From an uncultured Clostridia bacterium (GTDB lineage Bacteria > Bacillota > Clostridia > Oscillospirales > Acutalibacteraceae), in the NCBI GenBank assembly GCA_937915775.1, contig CALGGQ010000299.1:1-7405 (forward strand): DNA of 7,405 nucleotides, given 5' to 3'. The number at the start of each line of letters is the position of its first letter. Position 1 is the first letter of the stretch. Both the position numbers and the translations under genes were made by a program. Shown here piece after piece: positions 6,186-7,405 of the stretch. Below the pieces are notes generated by a model. That model did no database searches. It was given only the letters and a program-made list of their open reading frames with translations, and had not been told where the DNA came from.

Positions 6186-7175
6186 CTATAGTACGATGCT
6201 GTCAATGTGCGCAAGCTCTGTTTCGGTAAGCGGCGCCTTGTCAAGCGCCGCCAGGTTTTCAAGTAGCTGCGCTTTGGTGCGCACGCCGATTAGCACAGAG
6301 GTAACGCCCTTTGCCAGCAGCCACTGAATCGCAAGCTGCGACAGCGTTTCTCCGCGCTCTGCCGCAAAGTCGGCAAGAGCAGCAAGCTGCGCGAGCTGCC
6401 TTTCGTCAAGCCCGATATTTTTGCAGTAATCCTCTCTGCCGAAGAGGCGGGAATCCTTTGGAATGCCATTTCTGAATTTATCGGACAGCCGTCCCTGTGC
6501 GAGCGGGGAAAAGGCAATGATGCCCTTCTTTTTCTTTTCGCTCTGCTCCTTCAGCCCGTTTGCCTCAATCGTTCTGTCAAGAATGTTGTAACGGTTCTGG
6601 TTGATGACAAACGGCACGTAGTAATCGTCGCAGCGGTGGTGCATTCTGTGCATCGTTTTGCCGTCGTAGTTGCTCATTCCGATGTAAAGGGCTTTACCTT
6701 GACGGACAATATCGCTCATACACAGGGCTGTTTCGTGCAGCGGCGTTTCTGGCGTCATACAGTGGTGATAGAATATGTCAACATAATTCAGTCCTGTCCG
6801 TTTGAGACTCTGGTCGAGAGAAGCAATCAGGTATTTTCTCGTGCCGCCTCTGCCGCCGTAAGGACCGTCCCACATCTCGTAGCCCGCCTTGGTGGAGATA
6901 ATCAGTTCATCACGGTAGGGCAGCAGGTCATTTTGCAGGATTCTGCCGAAATTGCGCTCTGCACTGCCCGGTGCCGGACCGTAGTTATTGGCAAGGTCAA
7001 AGTGCGTAATCCCGTTATCAAACGCGGTCAGAATGATGTCGCGGATTTCATCAAAGTCCGCATTATCGCCGAAATTCTGCCATAATCCGAGCGAAATCGG
7101 CGGCAGCGCCAGTCCGCTGTCGGGTAAATAACGGAAGGTTTTATCCCGATAACGGGCTTCGTTAGCAGTGTACAT
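6186..7175 (-). CDS. Aldo/keto reductase, YghZ/AKR14-like
   Basis: A 329-residue NADPH-dependent reductase with a TIM-barrel fold, closest by eye to Escherichia coli YghZ (L-glyceraldehyde 3-phosphate reductase, AKR14), which detoxifies small aldehydes. Shared stretches include GITHFDLANNYGPAPGSAE, YRDELIISTKAGYEMWDGPYG and RKYLIASLDQSLKR. Numbered from the upstream GTG, the catalytic tetrad is Asp61, Tyr66, Lys97 and His139; subtract one for the start chosen here. The cofactor-binding C-terminal part (AFSPLAQGRLSDKF, IQWLLAKGVTSVLIGVRTKAQLLEN) is complete, so it should be active. ATG at 7173-7175 lies seven bases after GAGG; GTG at 7176-7178 is closer than usual to that site. It is transcribed alone, convergent with the hydrolase and divergent from the tRNA gene. 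The true substrate is inferred only from similarity. Confidence 0.92.
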   Translation of the reverse strand: MYTANEARYRDKTFRYLPDSGLALPPISLGLWQNFGDNADFDEIRDIILTAFDNGITHFDLANNYGPAPGSAERNFGRILQNDLLPYRDELIISTKAGYEMWDGPYGGRGGTRKYLIASLDQSLKRTGLNYVDIFYHHCMTPETPLHETALCMSDIVRQGKALYIGMSNYDGKTMHRMHHRCDDYYVPFVINQNRYNILDRTIEANGLKEQSEKKKKGIIAFSPLAQGRLSDKFRNGIPKDSRLFGREDYCKNIGLDERQLAQLAALADFAAERGETLSQLAIQWLLAKGVTSVLIGVRTKAQLLENLAALDKAPLTETELAHIDSIVL

Positions 7176-7207
7176 CACAGCACCTCACAATTCATAAAAA
7201 TTAATGC

Positions 7208-7236
7208 TTGCATTTTGTTTCTTCATCGTGTATAAT
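7208..7236 (+). promoter_or_regulatory. Sigma-A promoter of tRNA-Ser
   Basis: A -35 TTGCAT (7208-7213), a 17-base spacer and a perfect -10 TATAAT (7231-7236), about 31 bases before the first base of the tRNA. Confidence 0.75.
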
Positions 7237-7259
7237 AACAAAGTCAATAGAACAGACAA
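7232..7259 (-). promoter_or_regulatory. Candidate promoter of the aldo/keto reductase gene
   Basis: On the minus strand, TTGTCT (7254-7259) lies 16 bases before TATTAT (7232-7237). The -10 overlaps the rightward tRNA promoter's -10 almost base for base, because TATAATA is near-symmetric. A TTGACT at 7242-7247 has no well-placed -10. Spacing and match are only fair. Confidence 0.35.
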
Positions 7260-7267
7260 AGTGATTT

Positions 7268-7360
7268 GGAGAGTTGTCCGAGCTGGCCGAAGGAGCACGA
7301 TTGGAAATCGTGTAGTGGGTCAAAGCCTACTCGAGGGTTCGAATCCCTTGCTCTCCGCCA
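7268..7360 (+). tRNA. trnS: tRNA-Ser(GGA)
   Basis: A class II tRNA of 93 bases with the CCA end encoded. The acceptor stem is GGAGAGT with GCTCTCC (one G-T pair), and the discriminator is G as expected for Ser. The anticodon stem CACGA/TCGTG holds the loop TTGGAAA, anticodon GGA, reading UCC and UCU. The long variable arm is a six-pair stem (AGTGGG with CCTACT, one G-T pair), typical of serine tRNAs, and the T-arm contains TTCGAAT. All arms are intact. Confidence 0.97.
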
Positions 7361-7361
7361 A

Positions 7362-7395
7362 ATGAGAAGCGGGTGCTTTTGCGCCCGCTTTTCAT
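7362..7395 (+). terminator. Terminator of tRNA-Ser
   Basis: A 15-pair stem with two G-T pairs (7362-7376 against 7381-7395) and a TTTT loop; the GC core is AAGCGGG/CCCGCTT. Its descending arm passes through TTTT and leads into TTCT. It starts two bases after the tRNA CCA. Its symmetry also allows action from the right. Confidence 0.85.
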
Positions 7396-7405
7396 TTCTA
7401 CTAAT

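Noticed and set aside
7268..7405. tRNA-Ser as an integration site of a mobile element
   Set aside because: The tRNA 3' end is followed directly by its terminator, with no integrase and no repeated tRNA fragment in the window; what lies beyond 7405 cannot be seen.

Overview
The window looks like a chromosomal segment of a Gram-positive Clostridia-type bacterium, most likely a gut Ruminococcaceae/Oscillospiraceae-like organism. Evidence for this is a GSI-alpha glutamine synthetase that is Bacillus-like and lacks the adenylylation motif, an Mbeg1/DUF2974 lipase-like protein, a membrane-anchored CapA-family protein, strong AGGAG-type ribosome binding sites, sigma-A promoters and GC-rich hairpin terminators. 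The genus is inference. The left ~500 bases are visibly more AT-rich than the rest and may have a different origin.

Layout from left to right. (1) 35-505, minus: the first ~155 codons of a GH13 alpha-amylase lipoprotein, ending in a stop just after the first catalytic-region motif, so a remnant. (2) 594-848, plus: a small copper-chaperone-like HMA protein. (3) 834-1113: a 280-bp non-coding element with 28-bp imperfect terminal inverted repeats and two long internal hairpin arms, predicted to fold as a Y. Its two tips carry the stop codons of the convergent genes on either side. It is the most unusual object here. (4) 1109-2188, minus: a CaCA-family cation/calcium exchanger. (5) 2189-2329: two back-to-back sigma-A promoters serving the exchanger and the rightward block. 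(6) 2330-3538 and 3557-4900, plus: a CapA-family metallophosphatase-like protein and glnA, 18 bp apart and apparently one transcript, closed by a hairpin. (7) 4955-6160, plus: an Mbeg1-like alpha/beta hydrolase, just 17 bases past that hairpin's T-run. (8) 6186-7175, minus: a YghZ-type aldo/keto reductase, convergent with the hydrolase across a hairpin. (9) 7268-7360, plus: tRNA-Ser(GGA) with its own promoter and a strong terminator.

The genes are mostly household or accessory functions (nitrogen assimilation, cation exchange, aldehyde reduction, envelope-associated metallophosphatase) and do not form one obvious pathway. The one suggestive link is capA-like plus glnA. I see no defence system, CRISPR array, phage gene or complete transposon. 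The candidate for something undescribed is the Y-shaped inverted-repeat element.
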